From Alteromonas macleodii (GTDB taxonomy: Bacteria > Pseudomonadota > Gammaproteobacteria > Enterobacterales > Alteromonadaceae), in assembly GCF_903772925.1 (NCBI RefSeq), contig NZ_LR812090.1:4479902-4543901 (forward strand): a stretch of 64,000 nt of DNA, written 5' to 3'. Below are positions 47,555-56,675 of this stretch, in pieces. Position 1 is the first letter of the stretch, and each line of letters opens with the position of its first letter. The notes beneath the pieces were generated by a model that worked only from the letters and a program-made list of their open reading frames with translations, had not been told where the DNA came from and made no database searches. The position numbers and the translations under genes are program-made.

Positions 47555-48306
47555 AGTCGAAAGTTAGTTGGATCATAGGCGGAATTCTTGCCTTCCTATT
47601 GTTTGCTATTGCTTATATGCCCGCAGTGCAGGTTATTGGTCGTGTAACACTGCCGAATAATGTCTCGGTAAGCGGAGTAAGTGGCACTTTATTTTCTGGT
47701 AAAGCACAGACCCTAGTGGTGAACGGCTTGCCGGTTAACAACCTGAAGTGGGAACTCAGCCCACTTCACATGTTATTAGGTAAGGTTAAGCTAGACCTAA
47801 AAGCAGGTAATATTCGCGATAAAAACGACATCGCGTTTGAAGGGCCTGTTACCACAGGGCTTTTCAGTCAAGATACAATCAATACCGAGAACTTTACGCT
47901 CTACCTGCCTGTAGATAGAGTACTTGCACAAGTTCGTCTACCCTTACCTGTTAATGCAGGCGGACGCTTTAAAGTCTCGTTAAATGATTTAACATTCGGC
48001 CCTGCGTGCGAGTCGCTAGATGGTACAGGAGATTGGTTAAACGCGACGGTTGCGGGAACCCAAGGGCCCATTGATTTCGGTACTTACTCAGCGAAACTTC
48101 GTTGCGAAGGGAAAGATATTGGCATCATGGTAAGTGAGCCTAACTTGTTAAGCTTATCCATGGACGCGGTTATTCCTACCAATATGAAAAATATCCGCGT
48201 TAGCGGTAAATTTAAACCCGACGATAGCTTGCCCAACGAAGTACACCAAGCAGCTCGCTTGTTTGGCGCGCCTAATAGCAGCGGGTATATCCCAATAAAG
48301 CTTTAA
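47551..48306 (+). CDS. gspN: Type II secretion protein GspN
   Basis: A 251-residue accessory protein with one N-terminal membrane helix and a periplasmic beta-rich domain, including VSGVSGTLFSGKAQTL and LKWELSPLHMLLGK. GspN is not essential in all systems. It overlaps gspM by four bases and closes the operon. No gspO (prepilin peptidase), gspA or gspB is in the window. Confidence 0.9.
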   Translation: MKSKVSWIIGGILAFLLFAIAYMPAVQVIGRVTLPNNVSVSGVSGTLFSGKAQTLVVNGLPVNNLKWELSPLHMLLGKVKLDLKAGNIRDKNDIAFEGPVTTGLFSQDTINTENFTLYLPVDRVLAQVRLPLPVNAGGRFKVSLNDLTFGPACESLDGTGDWLNATVAGTQGPIDFGTYSAKLRCEGKDIGIMVSEPNLLSLSMDAVIPTNMKNIRVSGKFKPDDSLPNEVHQAARLFGAPNSSGYIPIKL

Positions 48307-48337
48307 CGAGCAAAACAGAATTTTTAACACAGAGCGC

Positions 48338-48360
48338 GCCCTGAATTTTTAAATCAGGGC
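48338..48360. other. Hairpin after gspN
   Basis: GCCCTGA/TCAGGGC stem with a 9-nt A/T loop but no T-run. It may stabilise the 3' end of the secretion operon or allow readthrough into the DUF945 gene. Confidence 0.5.
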
Positions 48361-48393
48361 CACTAGGAAACACACTCAACAAAGGATTGTACA

Positions 48394-49827
48394 ATGAACA
48401 AACCTCTTTTAGCTGGCGCTGGCGTGACTTTAGTTGCGCTTGGTATTGCCCCTTATTTTATCGGTTCTAGCGTTGAAGATAACGTTAACGCTGCAGTAAA
48501 CGGATTTAACGAACAGGCTGTATATTCAGCCGAAGTCCTTTCATACGACAAAGGCTGGTTCTCAACAAAAGCAGAAATCAAACTTGCTATAGACTTTCGA
48601 GCGCTTTTCAATGCGCAAAATGTTGACGCAGTAGAAATGCCTTTAGACGAAAACCCTAACATTACCGCTACTTTGGTCGCTCATCACGGTCCTGTGTATT
48701 TTGGTGACGGCGTTGGATTAGGGCGCGTTCATTATACAGTGTCGATTGATGGCGATGAATTAAGAGAGTACGTTCAATGGGATGGGCAACAGTCCATCTA
48801 TCACAATGAAGGCGTGGTTGGTCTATTAGGCGGCCTAAGTTATAAAGATGTAATTCCCGCCCTTAGCGCTACTAATGAGGAAGAAGGCTTTACCCTGCTA
48901 TTTTCCGGTTATACGGGTGAAGCGAAGCCTGATGGCGGGCAAACCTTATATACGTCCTCGGGCGAGTCGCTAAGTATTAACGCCGATGAGTTTTCAATGA
49001 AAATGGCTAATTTATCTATGGATGTAACCTATGACGGCAGCATGATGGAAGCTTTCAAGGGCGAATTGTTTGAATCTAAAATTGAAGCGCTCATCGAAAC
49101 CATGGAAGTATCTGGCCTTGAAGCGGGCGCTACGGTGCAGCTAGAAAATATTGCACTGATTACAGACACTAACATTGATAAAGACAACAACACCGCCAAT
49201 GTGTACGTAGAATACGCCATTGATAAGGTAGAGGGGCCTGAACTTGAAGCCTCTGATATGGTGTTAGGCGTTGCCCTAAACAACTTAGACGTAGACTTCA
49301 TCAAGGCTTATCAAGACTTTAGCAACACATCTTTGATGATCCCTCCTGAAGAAGTACACGCTAAAATGATGGAGTTTGTCGAAGCTAACTTACTTCCACA
49401 GCTGAAAGCCGAACCTGAACTTAACATTACGACGCTTAAAGCGACGTTGCCTGAAGGCTCGTTTACTGCCCATGCGAATACTAAGCTAGTAGGCATTGAT
49501 GCGCTACCGGGTACCATGGAAGATGTGGCCTATTGGGTAACACACCTCATGGCCGACGCACAAATAGTTGCTGATAAGGCCTTTGCGCAAAGCGTAGCGT
49601 CTGGTTATATGATGGGTCAATTGATGGCGACACCACAAGCGCAAAGCATGTCAGCAGAAGAACTCGAAGCAGCAGTAGAGCAGCAAACTCCTATGATGTT
49701 AAGCACCTTTGCTCAGCAAGGCTTGATAAAAGAAACCGAGAAGGGTTACGAGACAAAACTGGAGCTTAAAGACGGCAAAGCCAGCGTTAACGGCACGCCT
49801 ATTCCACTGCCTTTTGCGCCTCAGTAA
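48394..49827 (+). CDS. DUF945 (YdgA-like) family protein
   Basis: A 477-residue protein of the DUF945 family, similar in layout to E. coli YdgA. An N-terminal membrane anchor (LLAGAGVTLVALGIAPYFIG) precedes a large beta-rich domain and a C-terminal part with SGYMMGQLM. Function unknown; an envelope role is likely. AAAGGA lies 7 nt before the ATG. It follows gspN by 87 bp and may be partly co-transcribed with it. Confidence 0.85.
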   Translation: MNKPLLAGAGVTLVALGIAPYFIGSSVEDNVNAAVNGFNEQAVYSAEVLSYDKGWFSTKAEIKLAIDFRALFNAQNVDAVEMPLDENPNITATLVAHHGPVYFGDGVGLGRVHYTVSIDGDELREYVQWDGQQSIYHNEGVVGLLGGLSYKDVIPALSATNEEEGFTLLFSGYTGEAKPDGGQTLYTSSGESLSINADEFSMKMANLSMDVTYDGSMMEAFKGELFESKIEALIETMEVSGLEAGATVQLENIALITDTNIDKDNNTANVYVEYAIDKVEGPELEASDMVLGVALNNLDVDFIKAYQDFSNTSLMIPPEEVHAKMMEFVEANLLPQLKAEPELNITTLKATLPEGSFTAHANTKLVGIDALPGTMEDVAYWVTHLMADAQIVADKAFAQSVASGYMMGQLMATPQAQSMSAEELEAAVEQQTPMMLSTFAQQGLIKETEKGYETKLELKDGKASVNGTPIPLPFAPQ

Positions 49828-49858
49828 CGAGTAGAACAGTATTTAAAATACTTGAAAG

Positions 49859-49930
49859 CTAAATACGGTTGAAAGTACGGTTGAAAGTACGGTTGAAAGT
49901 ACGGTAAAAAGTACGGTAAAAAGTACGGTT
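49859..49930. repeat. Tandem 12-bp repeat
   Basis: About six copies of GAAAGTACGGTT and close variants occur head to tail, starting with a diverged copy at 49859-49870. The last two copies have AAAA in place of GAAA or TGAA. It lies 31 bp past the DUF945 stop, outside any gene. Such arrays expand and contract by replication slippage. Confidence 0.9.
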
Positions 49931-49993
49931 AACACAAAGCGCTATTTGCACTAAGCATTGACTGACTTAGTTTGAATAAAACATCCCCAAATT

Positions 49994-50029
49994 AAAAATG
50001 CAGAGCCCAAACGCTCTGCATTTTTTTTG
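49994..50029. terminator. Bidirectional terminator between DUF945 and MBL-fold genes
   Basis: A 12-bp perfect stem AAAAATGCAGAG/CTCTGCATTTTT with an 8-nt loop, T-run on the right and A-run on the left. The two genes converge here. Confidence 0.9.
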
Positions 50030-50118
50030 ATAACCCCATTCTACTTAACTTTATACCCGTAAAACCCAAGCCCCTTGCTACAAACTACCATAGCTAAGTT
50101 TTTGACTTAAAACTGCGG

Positions 50119-51156
50119 CTAGTTGTCATCAAGCAGTTCGATATTCATCAATTCTTGAGCAGCGTATACACGCCCTTCGGCTACAACCGTAATAGCCTCG
50201 GTAAGCGCGTCTAAGCCCGATTCGCTGCGTTTCATAATATGAGATAGCACGATGCGTTTTGCTTTAGACTGCTCGGCAATATCGATAATTTGTGTTGGTG
50301 TCATATGCAGATTCTTCGCAACGCGCCCCGCGTTATCGTCAATTGCGTTATGCAGCACTAAAATGTCAGCGTTTTTAGCAAAGCGCGATAGGTTTCCCTC
50401 TTTATCATTAGTATCACCAGAAAATACCGCTTCACACCCGTTAGCCTTAACTTTCCACGCAAGTGTTGGTATAGGCCCGTGATTTACCGACATAGCTTCA
50501 ACGCTAATGTCATTATTCACTGCGTATTCAAAGGGTTTCTCTAGTATGGTGTTTGCAACGCTTTTCGTCGATATTGTGTAATCGTCTTGACCTTCGATAG
50601 TGTAAGAAGACAGATATCTAAACGCACCTTCCTCGCCAATTAACGATGATACGTAGGCGTTAGTGGAGGGCATAGTTTCGTTACCGTCTGGCCCCATTAC
50701 CCATAAATTTTTCTCGCGATTAGTGAAATAACCACCTTTTACGAAGCTGGGTAAATCCGCTGAATGATCGGTATGTAAGTGAGAAAGTAGAATCACATCA
50801 AGGGTTTCAAATGACGCGCCAGCGGCGCCGAACTGAACACTGCTGCCGCTGCCAGCATCTACCAACACGCGGGCTTTGTTATCTACCCAGACCAAGTAAG
50901 CGCTAGAGGTCCTTCCATCATCCAATTCAGGTCCGCCCGACCCTAACACCTGCACTGAGACTTTGTCACAAGCCATTGAGGCCGTGTTTTCACTCTCTTT
51001 GCTTGCTAGTTTCTCCTGTTTAGGTGGGGTCTGATGTAACGATGTAGACGATGCCTGCGCCACAGAAGAAATCGATAAAATGGAAGCCGTTACCAACATG
51101 GTTAACGAGAGAGCATGCGCTTTATTACGCCGTTTCTCGCACTTCTCAAGCTTCAT
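50119..51156 (-). CDS. Exported metallo-beta-lactamase-fold hydrolase
   Basis: A 345-residue exported protein with the MBL fold. After a signal peptide (LTMLVTASILSISSVAQA) come VLVDAGSGSSVQFG, the metal motif LSHLHTDHSADLP (HxHxDH), VFSGDTND and a final LSHIM. The layout is nearer to RNase Z/arylsulfatase-type hydrolases than to true beta-lactamases; substrate unknown. ATG at 51156 has AGGA 6 nt upstream; a longer frame from 51222 lacks this. Confidence 0.85.
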   Translation of the reverse strand: MKLEKCEKRRNKAHALSLTMLVTASILSISSVAQASSTSLHQTPPKQEKLASKESENTASMACDKVSVQVLGSGGPELDDGRTSSAYLVWVDNKARVLVDAGSGSSVQFGAAGASFETLDVILLSHLHTDHSADLPSFVKGGYFTNREKNLWVMGPDGNETMPSTNAYVSSLIGEEGAFRYLSSYTIEGQDDYTISTKSVANTILEKPFEYAVNNDISVEAMSVNHGPIPTLAWKVKANGCEAVFSGDTNDKEGNLSRFAKNADILVLHNAIDDNAGRVAKNLHMTPTQIIDIAEQSKAKRIVLSHIMKRSESGLDALTEAITVVAEGRVYAAQELMNIELLDDN

Positions 51157-51347
51157 GTGTTTCCTATTCCTAACGCTTAAATCAGCACCGCTTATCTGTC
51201 TATGTAAGACCTTCATCGCCATCGCCTTATATCGTTTCCTAGTAATTTATACATTCATATCACAGTAAAAGACCGGATACCTGCGTAAAATTGTTCAATG
51301 AACAGAGGGATGAAGGCCAGATGAGTAAAGGCTAAAAGCGAAAGCAA

Positions 51348-51381
51348 ATAAAAAAGCGGGCACATTAGATGTACCCGCTTT
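51348..51381 (-). terminator. Intrinsic terminator after the aldehyde dehydrogenase gene
   Basis: AAAGCGGG pairs with CCCGCTTT, with an inner ACA/TGT pair; the A-run on the left is the T-run on the minus strand. It is 28 bp past the stop. Confidence 0.8.
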
Positions 51382-51408
51382 CGTTTAGCAATATCAAACA
51401 ACTAATAT

Positions 51409-52797
51409 TTATTCGGCAGCGTTTTCCGCTACCATAATGGTTTTGATATTTACGAATTCACGCATACCATAACCACCGTGCTCTCGACCATAACCACTGT
51501 CTTTCACACCGCCAAAGGGTAGGTTCGGTTGTGCTAAAGAATACCCGTTGATATTTACCATACCAGTATCAAATTCATCTTTTGCTAGGGCAACCGCTTT
51601 ATCAGTATCAGTACTAAAGATACCGCCGCCTAAGCCATAGCGCGAATCGTTTGCGACTTCCATCGCCTGCTTGTCGTCGCGAGCTCGAATTAATGACGCA
51701 ACAGGGCCAAATAACTCATCATCATAGGCTGGCATGCCAGATGAAACATCTTCAAGTATAGTTACTGGGTAAAAGTAGCCGTCAGATTCTGGAATTTCAC
51801 CGCCTAGGGTAAGTTTCGCTCCAGCTTCTACTGAGTTTTTCACCTGCTCATGAAGTTCATCTCGTAAGTCTTCTCTAGCCATAGGGCCAAGATCAGTGTT
51901 TTCATCCGTTGGGTCACCCACTTTAAGCTTCTTACACTGCGCTACGAATTTGTCTCTGAACTCATCATAAACGCTATCGACGATTACGAAGCGCTTAGCC
52001 GCTACACAAGTTTCACCATTATTGATAACACGGCCTTGAATACACATTTCTACCGCATGATCGATATCGGCATCTTCAAGTACCAAGAAGGCATCATTAC
52101 TACCAAGCTCCATCACGGTTTTCTTCGATAAACTTGCAGCTTCTTTCGCAACTTGTTTACCTACTTCGTCACTGCCGGTAAAAGTAACGCCACGTACGTA
52201 TTTATGTTTGATTAAGTCGCTTGCCGTACCGCCATCAATTAATAACGACTGATATACGTTTTTCGGGAAACCAGCATCTTCGTACATCTGCTGAATGGCT
52301 TGTGCCATACCAAACACGTTTTTAGCGTGTTTTAGTACTGTCGTATTACCTGCCATGATATTCGATACGCTGTAGCGTATAACCTGATAAAGAGGGAAAT
52401 TCCAAGGCTGAATGCCCAGAATAACGCCAATAGGTTGATAGGTAATAATCGCACGACCACCTTCAAAAATACGGTGTTCGTCTTCTAAAAATGATGCGCC
52501 ATGCTCAGCAGTATAGCGACAGATTTGAGCACACAGCTGCACTTCTTGCTTACCCTGCGCCGTCACTTTTCCCATTTCTCGGGTCATTAGGCTGGCAAGG
52601 TCGTCAATGCGCTCTTCCATTAAATCTGCAAGGTTATTGAATAAATCTGCTCGAGTTTCAAATGAAGTACGGCGCCAGTTCAAATATGCTTCTTGAGAAC
52701 GTGTTACCGCTTGTTCGGCGTCTTCAGCTGACATCAAATGATAATGATCGATCTTTTCACCTGTAGCAGGGTTGTAGGTATTAATTGTCTCACTCAT
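51409..52797 (-). CDS. NAD(P)-dependent succinate-semialdehyde dehydrogenase-type aldehyde dehydrogenase
   Basis: A 462-residue aldehyde dehydrogenase close in layout to E. coli YneI (Sad), which oxidises succinate semialdehyde. Seen are IQPWNFPLYQ, FTGSDEVGKQVA, the general-base Glu in VMELGSNDAF and the catalytic Cys in NNGETCVAAKR. ATG at 52797 is chosen because AAGGAG lies at normal distance; a GTG six bases upstream is too close to it. Exact substrate is inferred. Confidence 0.85.
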   Translation of the reverse strand: MSETINTYNPATGEKIDHYHLMSAEDAEQAVTRSQEAYLNWRRTSFETRADLFNNLADLMEERIDDLASLMTREMGKVTAQGKQEVQLCAQICRYTAEHGASFLEDEHRIFEGGRAIITYQPIGVILGIQPWNFPLYQVIRYSVSNIMAGNTTVLKHAKNVFGMAQAIQQMYEDAGFPKNVYQSLLIDGGTASDLIKHKYVRGVTFTGSDEVGKQVAKEAASLSKKTVMELGSNDAFLVLEDADIDHAVEMCIQGRVINNGETCVAAKRFVIVDSVYDEFRDKFVAQCKKLKVGDPTDENTDLGPMAREDLRDELHEQVKNSVEAGAKLTLGGEIPESDGYFYPVTILEDVSSGMPAYDDELFGPVASLIRARDDKQAMEVANDSRYGLGGGIFSTDTDKAVALAKDEFDTGMVNINGYSLAQPNLPFGGVKDSGYGREHGGYGMREFVNIKTIMVAENAAE

Positions 52798-52984
52798 TGT
52801 CACTCTCCTTAATCCGTTTGTTAAAATGAAGGTGCAACTAAAAAGCCAAATTGCAAAAAACTTTTTTTCGCAATATATTCAAAAACATAGATCAAATTAA
52901 CGGCAAAGGTGGAGTCTGAGAATAAAACTGGAATTAGAAAAGATTACTTATCGCAGTAAAGATTTCAGAGCGAACACTTCAGGA

Positions 52985-53027
52985 AAAGAAAGGCGGCCCT
53001 CAAGAGGTAACATTTGTTTGAGGGCCG
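52985..53027 (-). terminator. Intrinsic terminator after yjjX
   Basis: A 10-bp perfect stem CGGCCCTCAA/TTGAGGGCCG; on the minus strand it is followed by a T-rich run. It lies about 50 bp past the yjjX stop. Confidence 0.8.
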
Positions 53028-53077
53028 ATATGCTGTATTTGGTAATGGCTAATTTAGTGAGAGGAAACTTGGCCTGA

Positions 53078-53623
53078 CTAGTCGGTATATAAGTCTGGAA
53101 AATGAAACTTCGCCATAGCAAGGGTCAACGCAACTTCGTAAACACTTTGACGCGAAGCATGATTTAGAGTCAGTAACCCTATAGCACCGCCTTTTTGCTT
53201 AATATTTACCGTATCAAAAAGCTTGTCCATAACCGGCCCAAGCTCTTCGCCACGCTGTAGCGCCTGATACACGCTCACTGGAAGGGGTAAACTCGCACTT
53301 CGTGTTACCGACCAGTGACCTTCATGGTAAATCGCCACATAAGCAAAGGTTGCAGGGCCATCTTCAAATACATCCACACCACCTTCAATTGCCACATACC
53401 ATGCGTCTGTAAGGCCGCCCTGATGATGAGCTAGCATGGCCTTCACTCGATTAATAGCACCTAAGCGCGTTTCATCCTCGTTCATGGGCTGTTCGGGCAC
53501 GCCGCTTGGCACAGACATGCCCTGGGCGTCGAAGTCGTGCTCTAGTGTGTCAGAAAGTGTATTGAGCGCAGCATTTATTTTTACCGGATTCAGCGACCCT
53601 ACAAAAATTGTGTCAGAAACCAT
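53078..53623 (-). CDS. yjjX: Inosine/xanthosine triphosphatase (DUF84, YjjX-like)
   Basis: Housecleaning enzyme that removes damaged purine triphosphates (ITP/XTP). The 181 residues begin with IFVGSLNPVKINAALNTL, the family's nucleotide motif, and contain YVAIEGGVD and RSASLPLP. ATG at 53623 is preferred over 53662 because the longer form would overlap yrfG. It starts 13 bp after yrfG ends, so the two form an operon. Confidence 0.88.
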   Translation of the reverse strand: MVSDTIFVGSLNPVKINAALNTLSDTLEHDFDAQGMSVPSGVPEQPMNEDETRLGAINRVKAMLAHHQGGLTDAWYVAIEGGVDVFEDGPATFAYVAIYHEGHWSVTRSASLPLPVSVYQALQRGEELGPVMDKLFDTVNIKQKGGAIGLLTLNHASRQSVYEVALTLAMAKFHFPDLYTD

Positions 53624-53636
53624 TTGCTTTCGTCCT

Positions 53637-54350
53637 TTAAAAACGTCCTTTTGCAGCATCACCCACTGGGTTACGCTTAATATCTTCTAGCATTAAACGG
53701 TAATCGCGTACTGCTGGAAATTCGCTAATATTGCGATTTGGCAAGGTACTATCAGGGTTGTCTACAGCAAGTAAGTGTTTAATACCGTACGTCTGTGCCG
53801 CTTTCAAAATAGGCAGTGAGTCATCGACAAATAAGGTGCGGCTATTATCAAATTGCACCCTCTTTTGTAGTCGCTCCCATAAAAGCTGAGACTCTTTGGT
53901 AACGCCAAATTCGTGGGTAGAAATAAGGTTGTCGATATGCGCATCAAGTTGGGTATGCTCTATTTTAAGTGCCAGACTGTTTGGATGCGCATTGGTTACT
54001 AACACTACCTGCCTACCTGAGCCGTGAAGTGCATCAAGGAAGGGAATGGTATCGTCGCGAAGGGATAGTAAGTGCGCCAACTCTCGTTTCAGCGGCATAA
54101 ACTCATTTTCTAAGTCCAGTGCTAGAGTTTCAGCCCAGTAGTCTAAGCAGTACCACTGAATTTGCCCAAATACTGACTCATAACGCGCGCTCATTTCCTT
54201 TTGACTCTCGGCCTCAGAAATACCTTTTATCTGAGCTAACCGTTTGGGTAAATGGTGCAGCCAGAACTGGTTGTCATAATGAAGATCCAGCAAAGTACCG
54301 TCCATATCTAGCAGTACAGTTTCTATTTCATTCCAGGGCAGAAAGGGCAA
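53637..54350 (-). CDS. yrfG: GMP/IMP nucleotidase YrfG
   Basis: HAD-superfamily 5'-nucleotidase. The 237-residue form begins at TTG 54350, which has AAGGA 7 nt upstream and gives the family N-terminus LPWNEIETVLLDMDGTLLDL; longer frames from 54455 lack a ribosome binding site. HAD motifs are DMDGTLLDL, VLVTNAH and LFVDDSLP. It is divergent from nudE with a 71-bp gap. The yrfG-nudE neighbourhood is also known from E. coli. Confidence 0.88.
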   Translation of the reverse strand: MPFLPWNEIETVLLDMDGTLLDLHYDNQFWLHHLPKRLAQIKGISEAESQKEMSARYESVFGQIQWYCLDYWAETLALDLENEFMPLKRELAHLLSLRDDTIPFLDALHGSGRQVVLVTNAHPNSLALKIEHTQLDAHIDNLISTHEFGVTKESQLLWERLQKRVQFDNSRTLFVDDSLPILKAAQTYGIKHLLAVDNPDSTLPNRNISEFPAVRDYRLMLEDIKRNPVGDAAKGRF

Positions 54351-54421
54351 GCGATTTTCCTTATAATGAAGTAAGCTAAGAAATTGTATACAAGTATGAT
54401 AACAAAGTTGTAGCGAGAGAC

Positions 54422-54985
54422 ATGCCAAAAATTGATCCGAACAAACCGTTACCACACATTCATTCTCGTGAAATCGTTGCGCAAAGCAAACTCTTTAGGG
54501 TAGAACGCTTAGACCTTGAGTTTTCGAACGGCGCTACCCGTGAATTTGAACGGATGGCAGGCGGAAACCGGGGCGCGGTAATGATAGTGCCTATGCTTGA
54601 TGAAAATACCATGGTGTTAATTCGTGAATATGCAGCCGGCACACATTCGTATCAACTAGGCTTTCCAAAAGGCCTAATAGACCCTGGCGAAACAGCTATT
54701 GAGGCCGCTAATCGCGAGCTACAAGAAGAGGCTGGCTTTGCAGCGAACGATCTTATAGAGCTCCATAAGGTCAGTATGGCACCCACTTTCTTTAACGCCA
54801 ATATGACCATTGTTTTGGCTCGAGACTTGTATCCAAAGCAACTTGAAGGCGACGAACCTGAGCCTCTTGAGGTGATTCACTGGCCTTTAGATGAAGCAGA
54901 TGCTTTACTTGCACGAGAAGACTTTGTAGAAGCACGCTGTATAGCCGCGCTGTTTTTAGCTCAAAAGTGGTTTAAGGAACAATAA
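54422..54985 (+). CDS. nudE: ADP compounds hydrolase NudE
   Basis: Nudix hydrolase active on ADP-ribose, NADH and diadenosine compounds. The 187 residues contain the Nudix box GFPKGLIDPGETAIEAANRE continuing into LQEEAGF, together with the NudE pattern LDLEFSNG and VSMAPTFFNANM. cysQ starts 3 bp after its stop, so they are co-transcribed. Confidence 0.94.
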   Translation: MPKIDPNKPLPHIHSREIVAQSKLFRVERLDLEFSNGATREFERMAGGNRGAVMIVPMLDENTMVLIREYAAGTHSYQLGFPKGLIDPGETAIEAANRELQEEAGFAANDLIELHKVSMAPTFFNANMTIVLARDLYPKQLEGDEPEPLEVIHWPLDEADALLAREDFVEARCIAALFLAQKWFKEQ

Positions 54986-54988
54986 ACA

Positions 54989-55834
54989 ATGCCCGACGAC
55001 GCCCATGCCGACCTACTAGAACTTGCGAAAGAAATTGCCATCGAAGCCGGTGAAGCCGTATTAGAAGTATACGATAAAGGGGAGTTTGACGCTTATCAAA
55101 AAGACGATGAGTCTCCCGTTACCAGCGCAGATTATTTGGCAAACGATATCATCAACAAGCGCTTACAAGCCGCGACGCCTGATATCCCAATCCTCTCAGA
55201 GGAAAACAAACACGCAAGTTTAGAAGAGCGAAAGCATTGGTCTCAATACTGGTTAATCGACCCCATCGACGGCACCCAAGAATTTATTGCCAGAAGCGGA
55301 GACTTTGCGGTCAATATTGCCCTAATAGAGAACAATGAGCCAACTATCGGCGTTATTTTCTGGCCTCCAGGGCAATCGTTGTATTATGCGCAAAAAGGCA
55401 AAGGTGCGTTTAAGTCATCACCTGATGGTGATCACCCAATAAGCGTACGCAAGCTAGACGACCCTAAAAATAGTGTGGTGATGATTGCAATAAGCCGTCG
55501 TCAGTCGAGAGAAAAAGTGCTCAGCAGAATGTGCGCTAAGCGCGTATACCAAACGCTTCCATTGGGAAGCTGTTCCCTGAAAGCCTGTTTTATTGCCGAA
55601 GGAAAAGCTGATGTATTTATGCGTATCGGTATTACCGGCGAATGGGACACTGGCGCATCGCAATGCATTGTCTCTGAAGCGGGTGGGAGTATTGCCGCCG
55701 CTAACTTCGAACCTCTTACCTACAATCAGCGTCATTCGTTAGAGAACCCAGATTTTGTGGTAATGGGCGATCAAAGGGTGCCATGGCAAGATGTAGTCCA
55801 GTATGATGACTTCGTAAACCCACATCAGCACTAG
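54989..55834 (+). CDS. cysQ: 3'(2'),5'-bisphosphate nucleotidase CysQ
   Basis: Removes PAP formed during sulfate assimilation. The 281 residues belong to the inositol-monophosphatase-like family: the metal motifs LIDPIDGTQEFI near residue 90 and EWDTGASQCIVSEAGG near residue 215, and PILSEEN upstream. Lies right after nudE; the nudE-cysQ neighbourhood is conserved in many gammaproteobacteria. Confidence 0.94.
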   Translation: MPDDAHADLLELAKEIAIEAGEAVLEVYDKGEFDAYQKDDESPVTSADYLANDIINKRLQAATPDIPILSEENKHASLEERKHWSQYWLIDPIDGTQEFIARSGDFAVNIALIENNEPTIGVIFWPPGQSLYYAQKGKGAFKSSPDGDHPISVRKLDDPKNSVVMIAISRRQSREKVLSRMCAKRVYQTLPLGSCSLKACFIAEGKADVFMRIGITGEWDTGASQCIVSEAGGSIAAANFEPLTYNQRHSLENPDFVVMGDQRVPWQDVVQYDDFVNPHQH

Positions 55835-55961
55835 CGCGTATTATTTACTTAGCGCAGTGAAATAAACCTACGTATAATAGCGTAGTAATGTTGCTGGGCC
55901 ACATTACTCTGGTATTGGTTAAATCAAGCCAGATGGAACCAAAAAGTAAAAGGAGTAACCT

Positions 55962-56546
55962 ATGATGACTACACGTATTCGCACGTTATCTGCAGCATTG
56001 CTCGCATGTGGGCTAGCATTCCCTGCCGCAGCCGACTGGTCAATAGACGGCGAGACAAGTGCGCTACATTTTTTATCAACTAAGAATGCACAGGTCACTG
56101 AAGTACATAAGTTTGATAGCTTTGACGGTACCCTGTCTGATAGCGGCAAGCTCTCTGTGGCGGTAGACTTATCGTCAGTTAATACAGCTATTGATATTCG
56201 CAATCAGCGAATGCAAGAGATGCTTTTTAACGTGAGCAAATATGCACAAGCTAAGTTTGAAGCCGATTTACCTGAGTCGATGATGAGCCTGAAAGCGGGT
56301 CAAGTCGTTAACGGAAAAGTAGATGGCATTTTGATGTTACATGGAAAGGCCGTTCCTACATCATTTTCTGTTAAGGCGAGTAAAGTAGACGACGATACAC
56401 TAACTGTATCTACTACTGCTCCTACACTTATTAAAGCAGAGTCTTTCGGTCTTGCTGAAGGCGTAGCTGCACTACAGAAAATTGCAGGGCTAAAGAGCAT
56501 AACAACGACAGTCCCAGTGACGTTTTCCGTTACCTTTACGCAATAG
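55962..56546 (+). CDS. Periplasmic YceI-family protein
   Basis: A 194-residue exported protein of the YceI family, lipocalin-like barrels that bind isoprenoid lipids. A signal peptide (LSAALLACGLAFPAAA) precedes DWSIDGETSALHFLSTKN and VDLSSVNTAIDIRNQRM. AAGGAG is 6 nt before ATG. Its terminator downstream has been split by an insertion sequence, so transcripts may now enter the element. Confidence 0.9.
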   Translation: MMTTRIRTLSAALLACGLAFPAAADWSIDGETSALHFLSTKNAQVTEVHKFDSFDGTLSDSGKLSVAVDLSSVNTAIDIRNQRMQEMLFNVSKYAQAKFEADLPESMMSLKAGQVVNGKVDGILMLHGKAVPTSFSVKASKVDDDTLTVSTTAPTLIKAESFGLAEGVAALQKIAGLKSITTTVPVTFSVTFTQ

Positions 56547-56609
56547 AATACTGCTATTGCTAGCGTCTATCGATAAGCGCTAGGCGGTGGTAAGAAAATA
56601 AGAAGCATT

Positions 56610-56622
56610 AAAAAACCGCACG
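56610..56622. terminator. Left half of a terminator split by an IS
   Basis: AAAAAACCGCACG here is the complement of CGTGCGGTTTTTTT at 58051-58064. Joined directly through AAA they form a perfect bidirectional terminator between yceI and opgH, which converge here. The IS3-family element interrupts the loop. Confidence 0.8.
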
Positions 56623-56675
56623 AAACGGGAAGTGACCCCCATTAGTTGGACATTCCAATTATTGGGGGTCTTTTT

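Noticed and set aside
49859..49930. Tandem repeat as a CRISPR array
   Set aside because: Units are 12 bp and directly joined with no spacers, and no cas gene is present.
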